Origin: an uncultured Ruminococcus sp.
GTDB lineage: Bacteria; Bacillota; Clostridia; Oscillospirales; Acutalibacteraceae
Direction of reading: 5' to 3'
Length of the DNA: 38,725 bases
NCBI GenBank assembly: GCA_902785555.1
Contig: CACZZB010000014.1
Coordinates: 1 to 38,725, forward strand
Shown here: positions 8,310 through 16,742 of the stretch, in pieces
Layout of the letters: the number at the start of each line of letters is the position of its first letter
How positions within the stretch are numbered: the first letter of the stretch is position 1
Position numbers and translations under genes: made by a program
Notes under the pieces: model-generated
What the model saw: the letters and a program-made list of their open reading frames with translations, nothing else
What the model was told of the DNA's origin: nothing
Databases searched by the model: none

Positions 8310-9677
8310 TTACAGATTACGCTTTGCAATAGGTATATATTTCTTATTTTTGACCATTGAACGATATGCGGGACGGATTATCCTTCCGCCGTAAGCGGCT
8401 TCTTCGATTCTGTGGGCACACCAGCCTGCTATTCTGGATACGGCAAAGAGCGGTGTAAACAGGTCGCTGGGTATTCCAAGCATATCATATACAAAACCCG
8501 AATAAAAATCGACATTGGCACAAATAACTTTTGAACTGCCCTTTACGTTGAGGAGTACATCGGGAGTCAGCTTTTCAACTGTCTTGTAAAGCTCAAATTC
8601 TTTGAGCATATCTTTTTCTTCGGCTAATTTTTCGGCTGTTCTTTTGAGGATAACCGCACGGGGGTCTGAAAGGGTATATATAGCATGACCGAATCCGTAT
8701 ACAAGACCCGAACCGTCACCTTTTTCTTTTCTGACAAGTGATGAAAGGTAGCTGTAAATTTCATCTTCATCAGACCAGTTTTTGACAGTTTCCTTCAGGT
8801 CGCTCATCATGGAACGCACTCTGAGATTTGCACCGCCGTGTCTCGGACCTTTGAGAGAGCCTATTGCAGCCGATATTGCGGAATAAGTGTCCGTGCCCGA
8901 AGAAGAAAGGACTCTTGTCGAAAAAGTAGAGTTGTTTCCGCCACCGTGTTCGGCATGGAGTATCATGCAAAGATCGAGAAGTTTTGCCTCCGAATCGGTG
9001 AACTGCATATCGGGTCGGAGTGCACGCAGGATAGATTCACTTGTTGAAAGTGAAAGGTCTATCGGATGGAAAAACATACTGTCCTTGTCAAAAGCCCTTT
9101 TCTTGACCTGATATGCACAGGTCATTGCGGTGGGAAGTGAAGCTATGAGTTTTATGGACTGCTGCATGATATTTTCAAGTGAAGTATCGTCGGGATTTTC
9201 GTCAAACGAATACAGTGCAAGCACGGAACGTCCCATCTTATTCATAATATCCTTTGAAGGTGATTTCATTATCATATCTTCGACGAAATTTTCGGGAAGT
9301 TCACGCAGACTGCCGAGAGTATTCTTGAAATTATCAAGCTGAGATTTGGTTGGGAGTGAACCGAACAGCAAAAGCCATGCAGTTTCCTCAAAACCGAAAC
9401 GGTTTTCTTCGATACAGGCATTTATGATATCATTGACATCAATGCCTCTGTAAGTCAGCTTTCCCTGGTCTGGCACACGTTCACCGTCTGCCATCATAAA
9501 GCCGTGTACATTGCATATATTTGTAAGTCCTGCCATAACACCTGTACCATCGGGATTTCTCAGACCACGCTTTACATTGTAGGTCTGATAATCGGAACTG
9601 TTAAAGCCGTTATGACGACGGTATTCCTCGCATAAATAGGAGAGCTTTTCTTTTTTGACATCATTCTGGACTGACAT
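8310..9677 (-). CDS. Citrate synthase
   Basis: This 455-residue enzyme condenses acetyl-CoA with oxaloacetate; in an anaerobe it most likely supplies 2-oxoglutarate for glutamate synthesis. Family hallmarks are present: GKLTYRGIDVNDI near the N-terminus, the first catalytic His region HAEHGGGNNSTF, SLKGPRHGGAN, the second His in GFGHAIY, and the catalytic Asp in NVDFYSG near the C-terminus, followed by RIAGWCAHRIEE. The ATG at 9677 is chosen because GAGGT lies 8 nt upstream; the ORF could extend to 9704 but without a ribosome site. It has its own promoter and is not joined to other TCA genes here. Confidence 0.95.
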   Translation of the reverse strand: MSVQNDVKKEKLSYLCEEYRRHNGFNSSDYQTYNVKRGLRNPDGTGVMAGLTNICNVHGFMMADGERVPDQGKLTYRGIDVNDIINACIEENRFGFEETAWLLLFGSLPTKSQLDNFKNTLGSLRELPENFVEDMIMKSPSKDIMNKMGRSVLALYSFDENPDDTSLENIMQQSIKLIASLPTAMTCAYQVKKRAFDKDSMFFHPIDLSLSTSESILRALRPDMQFTDSEAKLLDLCMILHAEHGGGNNSTFSTRVLSSSGTDTYSAISAAIGSLKGPRHGGANLRVRSMMSDLKETVKNWSDEDEIYSYLSSLVRKEKGDGSGLVYGFGHAIYTLSDPRAVILKRTAEKLAEEKDMLKEFELYKTVEKLTPDVLLNVKGSSKVICANVDFYSGFVYDMLGIPSDLFTPLFAVSRIAGWCAHRIEEAAYGGRIIRPAYRSMVKNKKYIPIAKRNL

Positions 9678-9725
9678 TTTGTCATACCTCATTTCAAAAA
9701 TCATATACTTTAAACATATATAGTT

Positions 9726-9754
9726 ATTTTATTCTTTTTTAATGGTCGTGTCAA
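9726..9754 (-). promoter_or_regulatory. Promoter of the citrate synthase gene
   Basis: On the minus strand a perfect TTGACA (9754-9749) and TAAAAT (9731-9726) are 17 bp apart. Confidence 0.7.
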
Positions 9755-9791
9755 GAAATTTGATAAGAATTATAACAGGAGGCATTGAATT

Positions 9792-10721
9792 ATGAAAAAA
9801 CGGATAATAATTTCATTTATCGGACTTGTAATTATGGCAATATTGCCATTCATTTCGGTTCAGAAAATTTTCTCGGAAACCGAAACACCCGAAAACAGCA
9901 TTGAAGAAAAAAGCACGGATACCCGACAATTCACTGTGCTTGATACATCAAGCAATAAAACGGTTCGGATAGATGACCGGGAATTCTGCATAGGGGCAGT
10001 TGCCTATGAAATGCCCGTGAGCTTTGAGGAGGAGGCACTGAAAGCACAGTGTATTGCCTGTTACACGCATTTTTCAAGACTCCGTGAAAATTCCTCGGAA
10101 GAATACGATTTTTCTGCTGACCTGTCAAAAGGTGAATTTTATACAAAAGATATACCCGATGAAAACCGTCTGAAAATATCACGGGCAGTTGATGCGGTTT
10201 TCGGTCAGGTTTTAAAAGACAGAAAGGATAAATTGATAGACGTTGCCTATCATGCCATTTCATCGGGACAGACAGAAAGTGCAAAGGATATTTTCGGATT
10301 TGAGAGTGAATTTTTGCAGCCTGTTTCAAGTGCAGGCGACGTGAATGTATCGGGATATCTCTCTCAAAAAGAAATATCTGCTGACAGGCTGAAAGAAATC
10401 ATGCTTGGTGAGAATATAAAATTAAACGGAGAGCCTGAAAAATGGTTTGGTGAGTGCAGGAGAACAAAGTCTGGTACTGTCAGGTCGATAAAAATATGTG
10501 ATACAAGCATAAGCGGAGAGAAAATGCGTGAGCTTTTGGGATTAAGAAGTGCAAATTTTGACATAGAGTATAGAAAAGATAAATTTATACTGACAGTATA
10601 TGGATATGGTCACGGTGTAGGTATGAGCCAATATGGAGCAAACGTCATGGCACAGCAGGGAGCAGACTATAAAGAGATACTGCATCATTATTACGGAAAC
10701 TGCAATATAAAGGCTGTATGA
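9792..10721 (+). CDS. spoIID: SpoIID-like lytic transglycosylase
   Basis: SpoIID cleaves peptidoglycan glycan strands and drives engulfment of the forespore. The 309-residue product has an N-terminal membrane anchor (about 5-22), then the SpoIID/LytB domain. The catalytic Glu is at residue 73 in AVAYEMP, followed by EALKAQCIACYT. The C-terminal signature GYGHGVGMSQYGANVMAQQG is present. AGGAGG precedes the ATG. Length fits B. subtilis SpoIID (about 340). It is a single gene here; the usual spoIIQ or spoIIID neighbours are absent, so a general SpoIID/LytB wall hydrolase is a possible alternative. Confidence 0.88.
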   Translation: MKKRIIISFIGLVIMAILPFISVQKIFSETETPENSIEEKSTDTRQFTVLDTSSNKTVRIDDREFCIGAVAYEMPVSFEEEALKAQCIACYTHFSRLRENSSEEYDFSADLSKGEFYTKDIPDENRLKISRAVDAVFGQVLKDRKDKLIDVAYHAISSGQTESAKDIFGFESEFLQPVSSAGDVNVSGYLSQKEISADRLKEIMLGENIKLNGEPEKWFGECRRTKSGTVRSIKICDTSISGEKMRELLGLRSANFDIEYRKDKFILTVYGYGHGVGMSQYGANVMAQQGADYKEILHHYYGNCNIKAV

Positions 10722-10742
10722 CAGAGTAAATGCCATACAGCC
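10712..10742. terminator. Inverted repeat at the convergent 3' ends
   Basis: GGCTGTATG (10712-10720) pairs with CATACAGCC (10734-10742). It overlaps the end of the spoIID-like gene and faces the gene at 10750. There is no T run on either side, so termination by it is uncertain. Confidence 0.4.
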
Positions 10743-10749
10743 GGGGATA

Positions 10750-11361
10750 TCAAAAATATTTTGTTTTTTCGGATAAAATAAGTGTCAGAAGAAAAGAAAC
10801 AAGTGAAATTACCGTTACGGGATATATTACTGAATTATAGCTTCCGTTTGTTTTTGGGATATCAGAAATGCTTGTATCGGTGATTTCATTTGCGGAAAAT
10901 ATCCATTCAATTTTTTTGTAAGTGGACTTGAAATCTTTTGCGGTTTTGGAATTTATGTGCATACGGAGCTTTATAGACCTTTCCTGACCGCCTTTGAGTT
11001 CGCACAAAAATATTTTCTGTGACAAATCGTTTGATGATGAAATAACATTTCCGTCATCATCAAGGACATACAGAGATATCTGTTTGAGCAAAGGCTGATA
11101 TTCGCTTTTAACGGCTCTTGCACGAATATATATCTGTGCATTTTTTGAATTGGGGTCGTGTATATCAAGAGTTCTTGTAAGGTCGATACCGGGATAAAGG
11201 TCATTGAAATTTGCGAAAAGACAGTTGCTGTTTTTGATATCAATGAAATTTTTTGAATTTCCCTCGAATATCACATCCGTTTCCGCTGCTCGTACAGTCG
11301 AACACGTCAGTAAAATTCCGATAAGTACAGATATACAGCAAATTATAACAGTTTTTTTCAC
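10750..11361 (-). CDS. Exported protein with C-terminal membrane anchor, unknown function
   Basis: The start is a GTG at 11361, preceded by GGGGGTG at 6 nt. The 203-residue product begins with a signal peptide (VKKTVIICCISVLIG then VRAAET, likely cut near residue 27). A beta-rich extracellular domain follows, with a DDDGNVISSS turn and an ERSIKLRMHINSKTA strand. A single membrane helix near the C-terminus ends in SEKTKYF. This architecture resembles camelysin/TasA-like or other surface proteins of Firmicutes, but no specific family is recognised and there is no LPXTG motif. Confidence 0.65.
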   Translation of the reverse strand: MKKTVIICCISVLIGILLTCSTVRAAETDVIFEGNSKNFIDIKNSNCLFANFNDLYPGIDLTRTLDIHDPNSKNAQIYIRARAVKSEYQPLLKQISLYVLDDDGNVISSSNDLSQKIFLCELKGGQERSIKLRMHINSKTAKDFKSTYKKIEWIFSANEITDTSISDIPKTNGSYNSVIYPVTVISLVSFLLTLILSEKTKYF

Positions 11362-11685
11362 AGACCGCACCCCCGCTTTTAAAGGCAAAAATAACATTAT
11401 ATTCTTTCTTAATGAATTATATGCCATTACATCAAGGAATATGCAGAAACAAAAAAATAAAAAAAGTTGGATTAAATATAATACGGTATTTTATACTTAA
11501 ACTCGGTTGAAAATATATATAATTTGACGAGTGATTTTAAAATATGCACAAAAATCAAGATAATCTATTATGCAAGTTTGATAAATAAAGCTATTGTTTT
11601 TCGGAAAGAAATGTGTTAGTATGTAGCCGTAGGAAAAAAGGAAACTTAGTTGTTTATGCCAAAGGCAGAACAGGAGGAATAATTT
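11362..11685. other. AT-rich intergenic region, 324 nt
   Basis: No credible ORF is present. The stretch is very AT-rich with many short palindromes. Near its right end lies a promoter-like pair for the small gene at 11686. A possible extended -10 for the minus-strand surface protein is near 11405-11420, but no clear -35 goes with it. Nothing else is recognised. Confidence 0.6.
11594..11622 (+). promoter_or_regulatory. Promoter of the small unknown gene
   Basis: TTGTTT (11594-11599) and TAGTAT (11617-11622) are 17 bp apart. The match to consensus is moderate. Confidence 0.4.
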
Positions 11686-11874
11686 ATGTTCTATACAGAT
11701 GCATATATAAAAGGTGAAGGCAAGATAGACACCGTAAAGATAGTTACTCTCAACGGTACAGATGCCAAAGCAGAGTATAACGGTGAAAAATGCGATTCCG
11801 CCTATGACAAGAAATCGAGAATGTTTTTTGTAAACAGAAACAATGAAACTGATGTTGTTATAGACGAGAAATAA
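11686..11874 (+). CDS. Small unknown protein, 62 residues
   Basis: The ORF has a strong AGGAGG site 8 nt upstream, a promoter-like sequence and a strong terminator, so it is a real single-gene unit. The product is soluble and rich in Lys, Asp and Asn; alternating strands (IDTVKIVTLNG, AKAEYNGEK, RMFFVNRNNETDVVIDEK) suggest a small beta-barrel or OB-like fold. No family is recognised. It is convergent with the HPr gene. Confidence 0.7.
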   Translation: MFYTDAYIKGEGKIDTVKIVTLNGTDAKAEYNGEKCDSAYDKKSRMFFVNRNNETDVVIDEK

Positions 11875-11880
11875 TTGAAT

Positions 11881-11920
11881 AAACGGGCTGTGCTTATAGT
11901 AAGTGCAGCCCGTTTTTGTT
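11881..11920. terminator. Strong bidirectional terminator
   Basis: A perfect 10-bp stem (AAACGGGCTG at 11881-11890 with CAGCCCGTTT at 11906-11915) is followed by TTGTTT. It sits between two converging genes. Confidence 0.88.
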
Positions 11921-12180
11921 TATTCAAGCCCGTTTTCGATAACATCAACGGCAGCTTCAAGAGCCTGCTGTTCATCCGCCCCGTCACATTCGATTTCTAT
12001 TTCGGAACCGCATTTTATGCAGGCAAGCATGATATTTATAATACTTTTTGCATCTATTCTTGTATCCTTGAAGATTATAGTTATGTTCGATGTGAAACCT
12101 GAAGTTTTGTCGATAAGTTTTTTTGCTGTTCTCAAATGAAATCCATCCGGATTTGTAACTATTATTTTACGGCTTACCAT
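11920..12180 (-). CDS. HPr-family phosphocarrier with a variant active site
   Basis: The 86-residue product has the HPr fold length. HPr relays phosphate from PEP/enzyme I to sugar permeases and, when phosphorylated on Ser46, takes part in catabolite repression. The active-site loop reads DGFHLRTA: His15 and Arg17 are kept, but the usual Ala16 and Pro18 of GLHARPA are Leu and Thr. The regulatory Ser46 is present in DAKSIINIML. GGGGATG provides the ribosome site. No enzyme I gene is adjacent. It may be a Crh-like or specialised paralogue, not the main HPr. Confidence 0.85.
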   Translation of the reverse strand: MVSRKIIVTNPDGFHLRTAKKLIDKTSGFTSNITIIFKDTRIDAKSIINIMLACIKCGSEIEIECDGADEQQALEAAVDVIENGLE

Positions 12181-12292
12181 TTTAAATCATCCCCTGTTTT
12201 TTATTATACACTGTCGAAATTTAAAATCAAGTTTTATATTGGGTGAAATTTGTGCTCATTGCGATTTAACAACATTTTTTATTGATTAGTTA

Positions 12293-12321
12293 TTGCAATA
12301 ATCTGATAAAAGGAGTAAAAT
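12293..12321 (+). promoter_or_regulatory. Promoter of the GNAT gene
   Basis: TTGCAA (12293-12298) and TAAAAT (12316-12321) are 17 bp apart. The predicted start of transcription (about 12328) lies just before the leader hairpin. Confidence 0.55.
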
Positions 12322-12331
12322 ACAATCAGTA

Positions 12332-12369
12332 TTGACTGCATACAAAAAGGGGTTTGCGTATGCAGTCAA
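12332..12369 (+). promoter_or_regulatory. Perfect 12-bp stem-loop at the 5' end of the GNAT mRNA
   Basis: TTGACTGCATAC (12332-12343) pairs perfectly with GTATGCAGTCAA (12358-12369) around a 14-nt loop. It lies between the predicted transcription start and the AGGAGG site. No T run directly follows, so it is not a simple terminator. A 5'-terminal mRNA-stabilising hairpin or a protein-binding site fits best. Confidence 0.6.
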
Positions 12370-12391
12370 GGAAAACTGAGGAGGTTTTTTT

Positions 12392-13234
12392 ATGGCTTTA
12401 AAATTTGACAAAATATCGGGAAATGATGAAATATTCAAGAATCCCGAATATATTGCGGATTCAATTATATTCAATTCAATAGAATCTGCAAGAAATGACG
12501 AGAGTTATGAGCTGTATTCGGATCATAAGAATGTTATTATTTCTATCGCCAAAAAAGGCAACAGGGTATGGATATGGACATCATCGAATATCAAAAACGA
12601 TACCGCAAAGCTCATTGATATATGCAGATTTTTGCGTGACTGCAATATCCCGAAAGTGGAGATATATGTAAAGCAGGATGTTTCGGGTAATTTGTCCGAT
12701 TTATACGCACTTGCTTCACTTGATTTGGATTATGTGGTAAAAGATGAATTTTCACTTGCGGTATTCACGCAGAAAAGCAAGGAAAAATCAGAAATGCCTG
12801 TACTTGATGATGATGAACAGATAATAAAGATAGACAAGGAAAATCCCGAGCATAAAAAATTGATAAGGGAATTTTATGAACAGTGCAAAGATGAATTCAG
12901 ATGGAATGAAAAATTTGAACGCAAGGTCGAGGAATATCTCAACACAGAACTCTATGCCCTTGTTAAGAACAAAAAAGTAGTTGCTGTTGCGGCAGTCGGA
13001 AGCAAAACGGATGATTATATCAGAATAAAATCCATTGCGGTACTCAAGCCCGAAAGAAACAAGGGTTTCGGAACAAAAATGTGTACATTCGCATCAAACA
13101 CCATCAAAGACAAGGGACATACTCCCATGCTCTATTCTCATGTAGGCAATTCATCAGCCATGGCTCTTTGGAACAAAACGGGTTTCAAACTCAACAATAA
13201 GCTGTATCTTCTTAAAATAGAAGACAATACTTGA
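12392..13234 (+). CDS. GNAT-family N-acetyltransferase
   Basis: This 280-residue protein has an N-terminal region (1-125) that looks like a degenerate second GNAT or partner domain, then a C-terminal GNAT domain. The acetyl-CoA-binding signature is visible as SIAVLKPERNKGFGTKMCTF, with RNKGFG as the Q/RxxGxG pattern, and YSHVGNSSAMALWNKTGF is the classical final motif. AGGAGG lies close to the ATG. The substrate is unknown. It is a single gene with its own promoter, leader hairpin and terminator. Confidence 0.85.
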   Translation: MALKFDKISGNDEIFKNPEYIADSIIFNSIESARNDESYELYSDHKNVIISIAKKGNRVWIWTSSNIKNDTAKLIDICRFLRDCNIPKVEIYVKQDVSGNLSDLYALASLDLDYVVKDEFSLAVFTQKSKEKSEMPVLDDDEQIIKIDKENPEHKKLIREFYEQCKDEFRWNEKFERKVEEYLNTELYALVKNKKVVAVAAVGSKTDDYIRIKSIAVLKPERNKGFGTKMCTFASNTIKDKGHTPMLYSHVGNSSAMALWNKTGFKLNNKLYLLKIEDNT

Positions 13235-13253
13235 TTATAAAAAATTATTTTAC

Positions 13254-13290
13254 GACGGGTATATTTTTTGATATATCCGTCATTTTTTAT
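13254..13290 (+). terminator. Terminator after the GNAT gene
   Basis: GACGGGTATAT (13254-13264) pairs with ATATATCCGTC (13271-13281), with one G-T pair, followed by ATTTTTTATT. Confidence 0.8.
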
Positions 13291-13391
13291 TGGCAAAAAG
13301 TAGCATATCGGTAGCATTGTATATGATATAATAAAAGTTATGGGGTTCAATTTTTTTAAACTTTTTCAAAACTTTTTAGGAGTGTGTGGTC

Positions 13392-13907
13392 ATGCCGGAT
13401 AATGAAGATTGTTTTTCGGACAAATACTATGCTGTTATAAAAAAGAATGAACGGAATATTTTTTACATATCGGAACTTAACAGCGGATTTCATAAACTCA
13501 TGGATAACGGGAGGATATCTCTCGATTCAATAATTTCATCTGTTTCTTTTTATGAGGCATCAAAGAATATGTCATCATATTCTGAAAATTTTTTATACAG
13601 AAACGGAAAAAATATCTATAAATATTTTCTGACGGTAGTTCCCGAAATAAAAAGAGAAAGTGTTGATTCGATATCCGTTTTTCTTGAAAAAAACGGTACA
13701 ATAGATACGGTCTCTGTCTTGGAAGAACTCACACCGAGAGAAAAGGAAGTACTCATATTTACCCTAAACGGATTCACAAACAAATATACTGCAAATTCTC
13801 TTTGTATAAAAGAAGGCACCGTAAAAAAATTATTGCATAATTGTTACCAAAAACTTTCGGTCAAATCAAGGACAGAATTGGTAAAATTATTTATTTTTTC
13901 AAATTAA
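13392..13907 (+). CDS. LuxR-type HTH regulator
   Basis: The 171-residue product has an N-terminal region of about 105 residues with no recognisable receiver or PAS motif. A C-terminal LuxR/GerE helix-turn-helix follows (ELTPREKEVLIF ... GTVKKLLHNCYQKLSVKSR). The conserved LTPREKEVL and the K-L-x-V-K-S-R end are clear. ATG at 13392 is preferred over GTG at 13386 because AGGAG lies 9 nt upstream. An extended -10 (TGATATAAT, near 13325-13333) may be its promoter. A SARP-type regulator gene follows directly. Confidence 0.82.
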   Translation: MPDNEDCFSDKYYAVIKKNERNIFYISELNSGFHKLMDNGRISLDSIISSVSFYEASKNMSSYSENFLYRNGKNIYKYFLTVVPEIKRESVDSISVFLEKNGTIDTVSVLEELTPREKEVLIFTLNGFTNKYTANSLCIKEGTVKKLLHNCYQKLSVKSRTELVKLFIFSN

Positions 13908-13932
13908 AACTGACCAAAATTCACAACAAAAT

Positions 13933-13961
13933 TTGACATTCATTAATATAATCATTATAAT
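13933..13961 (+). promoter_or_regulatory. Consensus promoter of the SARP-type gene
   Basis: A perfect TTGACA (13933-13938) and a perfect TATAAT (13956-13961) are 17 bp apart. Confidence 0.8.
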
Positions 13962-14008
13962 CACAGTCAGTGTTAGCTTTATTCATATCATATCGGAGGA
14001 CGATTAAT

Positions 14009-14647
14009 TTGAATATACTGAGTAAAGATATCCAAAAGAAAAAAATCTGTTACTGCGAAAATATAATCATAAAAAAATACCATGCTCCCAATGAATTTAT
14101 TATATGTTCAAATGAAAACGAAAATCTGCAATTTTCCGATTTTATAGAAAATAACAAAGACAAACCCTTGTCACTTTTAGTGGGTGAAAATCTTGCCGAG
14201 CTTCGTCAAAAAGAAAAATCTGTCAAAGTTACCGCTTTCGGTAATTTTGAGGTATTTGTCAATGACCTTGCAGTAGATTTTCACAGCTCAAAGGCAAAGG
14301 AACTTTTTGCTTTATGTATCGACCGTATGGGAAGAAGTGTAAGCATAGAGGAAGCAACAACCATTCTTTGGGAAAACAGACCGTTTGACAAAAGGGTGAA
14401 AAAACTTTATAACAAAGCCGTAGGAGCTATAAGCAACACTTTTAAGAATTATAATATCACAGACGTTTTCTATACTTCAAGAGGGTTCTGCAAGGTGAAT
14501 AACAATGCTGTCAATTGTGATTATTATTTATTTTTGGAAGGTGACAGACAGAGTATTATCTCATTCAACGAGGAATATATGTCACAGTACAGCTGGGCAG
14601 AAGAAACTCTCGCCAAGCTGACGAGAATGGCAAAGTATTATTTTTGA
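14009..14647 (+). CDS. SARP-type winged-helix regulator
   Basis: A TTG start at 14009 is supported by GGAGGA exactly 8 nt upstream; the ORF itself extends further but lacks a site. The 212-residue protein has an N-terminal segment of about 75 residues, then an OmpR/SARP-like winged helix: VKVTAFGNFEVFVNDLAVDF, SKAKELFALCIDRMGRSVS, EEATTILWENRP, then VFYTSRGFCKVN as the wing. This arrangement (FGNFEVF ... SSKAKEL ... LWED-like) is common in regulators of Ruminococcus and relatives, often fused to a receiver domain, which is missing here. It may act with the LuxR protein encoded just upstream. Confidence 0.75.
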   Translation: MNILSKDIQKKKICYCENIIIKKYHAPNEFIICSNENENLQFSDFIENNKDKPLSLLVGENLAELRQKEKSVKVTAFGNFEVFVNDLAVDFHSSKAKELFALCIDRMGRSVSIEEATTILWENRPFDKRVKKLYNKAVGAISNTFKNYNITDVFYTSRGFCKVNNNAVNCDYYLFLEGDRQSIISFNEEYMSQYSWAEETLAKLTRMAKYYF

Positions 14648-14666
14648 AAAATATCCCAAAAAGCCC

Positions 14667-14695
14667 TTGATAAAAATTGCAAATTGTTATAGAAT
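14667..14695 (+). promoter_or_regulatory. Promoter of metG
   Basis: TTGATA (14667-14672) and TAGAAT (14690-14695) are 17 bp apart. Only about 25 nt separate it from the start codon, so there is no room for a T-box leader. Confidence 0.6.
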
Positions 14696-14727
14696 TGACA
14701 TATTATCAAGGAATTGGAGGAATGTTT

Positions 14728-16677
14728 ATGCAAAAGCATAACGGTGAAAAGTATTATATTACTACACCTATCTATTATCCGTCAGGCAATCCGCATATCG
14801 GTCATTGCTATACAACAACAGCCTGTGATTCTATCGCAAGATACAGACGTATGCAGGGCTATGATGTAATGTTTCTGACAGGCACTGATGAACATGGTCT
14901 GAAAATCGAACAGAAAGCCGCCGAAAAAGGTATAACTCCCAAGCAGTACGTTGATGAGATAGTGGAGATATTCAAAAAGCTCTGGAAATACATGAATATA
15001 AACTATGACAGATATATCCGTACAACAGACGATTATCATGTAACAGCCGTACAGAAGATATTCAAAGACCTTTATGATAAAGGCTATATCTATAAAGGCG
15101 AATACAAGGGCAAGTATTGTACACCGTGCGAAAGCTTCTGGACGGATTCACAGTTAATTGACGGAAAATGTCCCGACTGCGGAAGACCCGTTGTTGAAGC
15201 AAAAGAAGAAGCATATTTTTTCAAGATGTCGCCATTTGCCGAAAGGATAGAAAAGCTTCTTACCGAAACGGATTATTTACAGCCCAAGACACGTGCATTG
15301 GAATTAGTCAATAATTTCATCAAGCCGGGACTTGAAGACCTGTGCGTTTCAAGAACGAGCTTCAAATGGGGTATTCCCGTTACATTCGACACAAATCATG
15401 TTGTCTATGTATGGATAGATGCGCTTTCAAACTATATAACCGCTCTCGGATACGATAATGACGCATACAATGACTATGATAAATTCTGGCCTGCAGATGT
15501 TCACATGGTCGCAAAGGATATCATGCGTTTCCATGCGATTATATGGCCGGCAATGCTTATGGCACTTGATTTGCCTTTGCCGAAACATCTTGCGGTGCAT
15601 GGGTGGATAACTTTCAACGGTCAGAAGATGAGCAAATCTCTCGGCAATATCGTTGACCCGTTCATATTGGGTGAAAGATACGGTGCAGATGCCATACGTT
15701 ATCATATCATGCGTGAGATGGCTCTCGGTTCAGACAGTTCTTTCTCAAATGAGATAATGATAAACAGAATAAATACCGACCTTGCAAACGGTCTTGGAAA
15801 TCTTGTTTCGAGAACTGTTGCAATGGTAGATAAATATTTCGGAGGAACTCTCCCCGAAGCACAGGAAAGCGGAGAATTTGATGATGATTTGACAGCACAG
15901 GCAAAGGCTCTCGTTGACAGCGTGGACGAATTTATCGACAAAACACAGCTCAACAATGCCCTTGCAGAGATATTCAAAGTCGTATCCCGTGCAAATAAAT
16001 ATATAGATGAAACCTCACCGTGGATACTTGCAAAAGATGAAAGTAAAAAAGCCCGTCTTGCTTGTGTACTTTATAATTTATTGGAAACAATAAGAATTAT
16101 ATCGACACTTCTTTCAGCGTTCATGCCTACAACTATGCCGATAGTATGGGAACAGATAGGTGCATCGGAAAATGATGTGACTTATGAAAGTACAGCGACT
16201 TTCGGTGTACTTCCGAAAACAGTTACAGTGCATAAAGGAAATATCATATTCCCCCGTATAGACGTTGAAAAAGAAATAGACGAACTCAATAAACTTATCG
16301 GTTCACAGAAAGAAGAAACAAAATCCGAAGCAAAACCCGAAAAGCCTGAGAATGTTGCACTTATCGGAATAGACGATTTTGCAAAGGTCGAGCTTAGAGT
16401 CGCAGAGATAACAGCGTGTGAGCCTGTCAAGAAAGCCAAAAAACTCTTAAAACTCACGCTCAATGACGGTTTCGGTGAAAGGACAGTTGCAAGCGGTATC
16501 GCAAAATACTATAAGCCTGATGAACTCGTAGGAAAGAAAATAATCCTCGTTGCAAACCTGAAGCCTGCTGTACTTTGCGGTGTTGAAAGTCAGGGAATGA
16601 TACTTGCCGCTGAGGACGGAGAAGATGTTAAAGTCATATTTGTTGACGGAATTTCGGCAGGCAGCAAGATAAGATGA
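14728..16677 (+). CDS. metG: Methionyl-tRNA synthetase
   Basis: This 649-residue class I synthetase charges tRNA-Met. HIGH is at residues 23-26 (NPHIGH) and KMSKS at 300-304. A zinc knuckle uses Cys131, Cys134, Cys148 and Cys151 (CTPCESF ... CPDC). An anticodon-binding helical domain follows, then a C-terminal EMAP-II/Trbp111-like tRNA-binding domain (about 545-649: IDDFAKVELRVAEI ... GVESQGMILAA). This is the MetG1-like form with a fused dimerisation/tRNA-binding domain. ATG at 14728 has GGAGG 7 nt upstream; a nearer ATG at 14722 is too close to that site. Confidence 0.97.
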   Translation: MQKHNGEKYYITTPIYYPSGNPHIGHCYTTTACDSIARYRRMQGYDVMFLTGTDEHGLKIEQKAAEKGITPKQYVDEIVEIFKKLWKYMNINYDRYIRTTDDYHVTAVQKIFKDLYDKGYIYKGEYKGKYCTPCESFWTDSQLIDGKCPDCGRPVVEAKEEAYFFKMSPFAERIEKLLTETDYLQPKTRALELVNNFIKPGLEDLCVSRTSFKWGIPVTFDTNHVVYVWIDALSNYITALGYDNDAYNDYDKFWPADVHMVAKDIMRFHAIIWPAMLMALDLPLPKHLAVHGWITFNGQKMSKSLGNIVDPFILGERYGADAIRYHIMREMALGSDSSFSNEIMINRINTDLANGLGNLVSRTVAMVDKYFGGTLPEAQESGEFDDDLTAQAKALVDSVDEFIDKTQLNNALAEIFKVVSRANKYIDETSPWILAKDESKKARLACVLYNLLETIRIISTLLSAFMPTTMPIVWEQIGASENDVTYESTATFGVLPKTVTVHKGNIIFPRIDVEKEIDELNKLIGSQKEETKSEAKPEKPENVALIGIDDFAKVELRVAEITACEPVKKAKKLLKLTLNDGFGERTVASGIAKYYKPDELVGKKIILVANLKPAVLCGVESQGMILAAEDGEDVKVIFVDGISAGSKIR

Positions 16678-16713
16678 AAATAAAAATTTTTTGTTAAAAT
16701 TTGCACAAACGTC

Positions 16714-16742
16714 TTGTAATTTTACTTTAAATATAGTAAAAT
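16714..16742 (+). promoter_or_regulatory. Promoter of gap
   Basis: TTGTAA (16714-16719) and TAAAAT (16737-16742) are 17 bp apart, about 35 nt before the start codon. Confidence 0.65.

Noticed and set aside
14648..14727. T-box riboswitch before metG
   Set aside because: The leader after the predicted promoter is only about 25 nt, and no T-box bulge sequence or specifier stem is seen.
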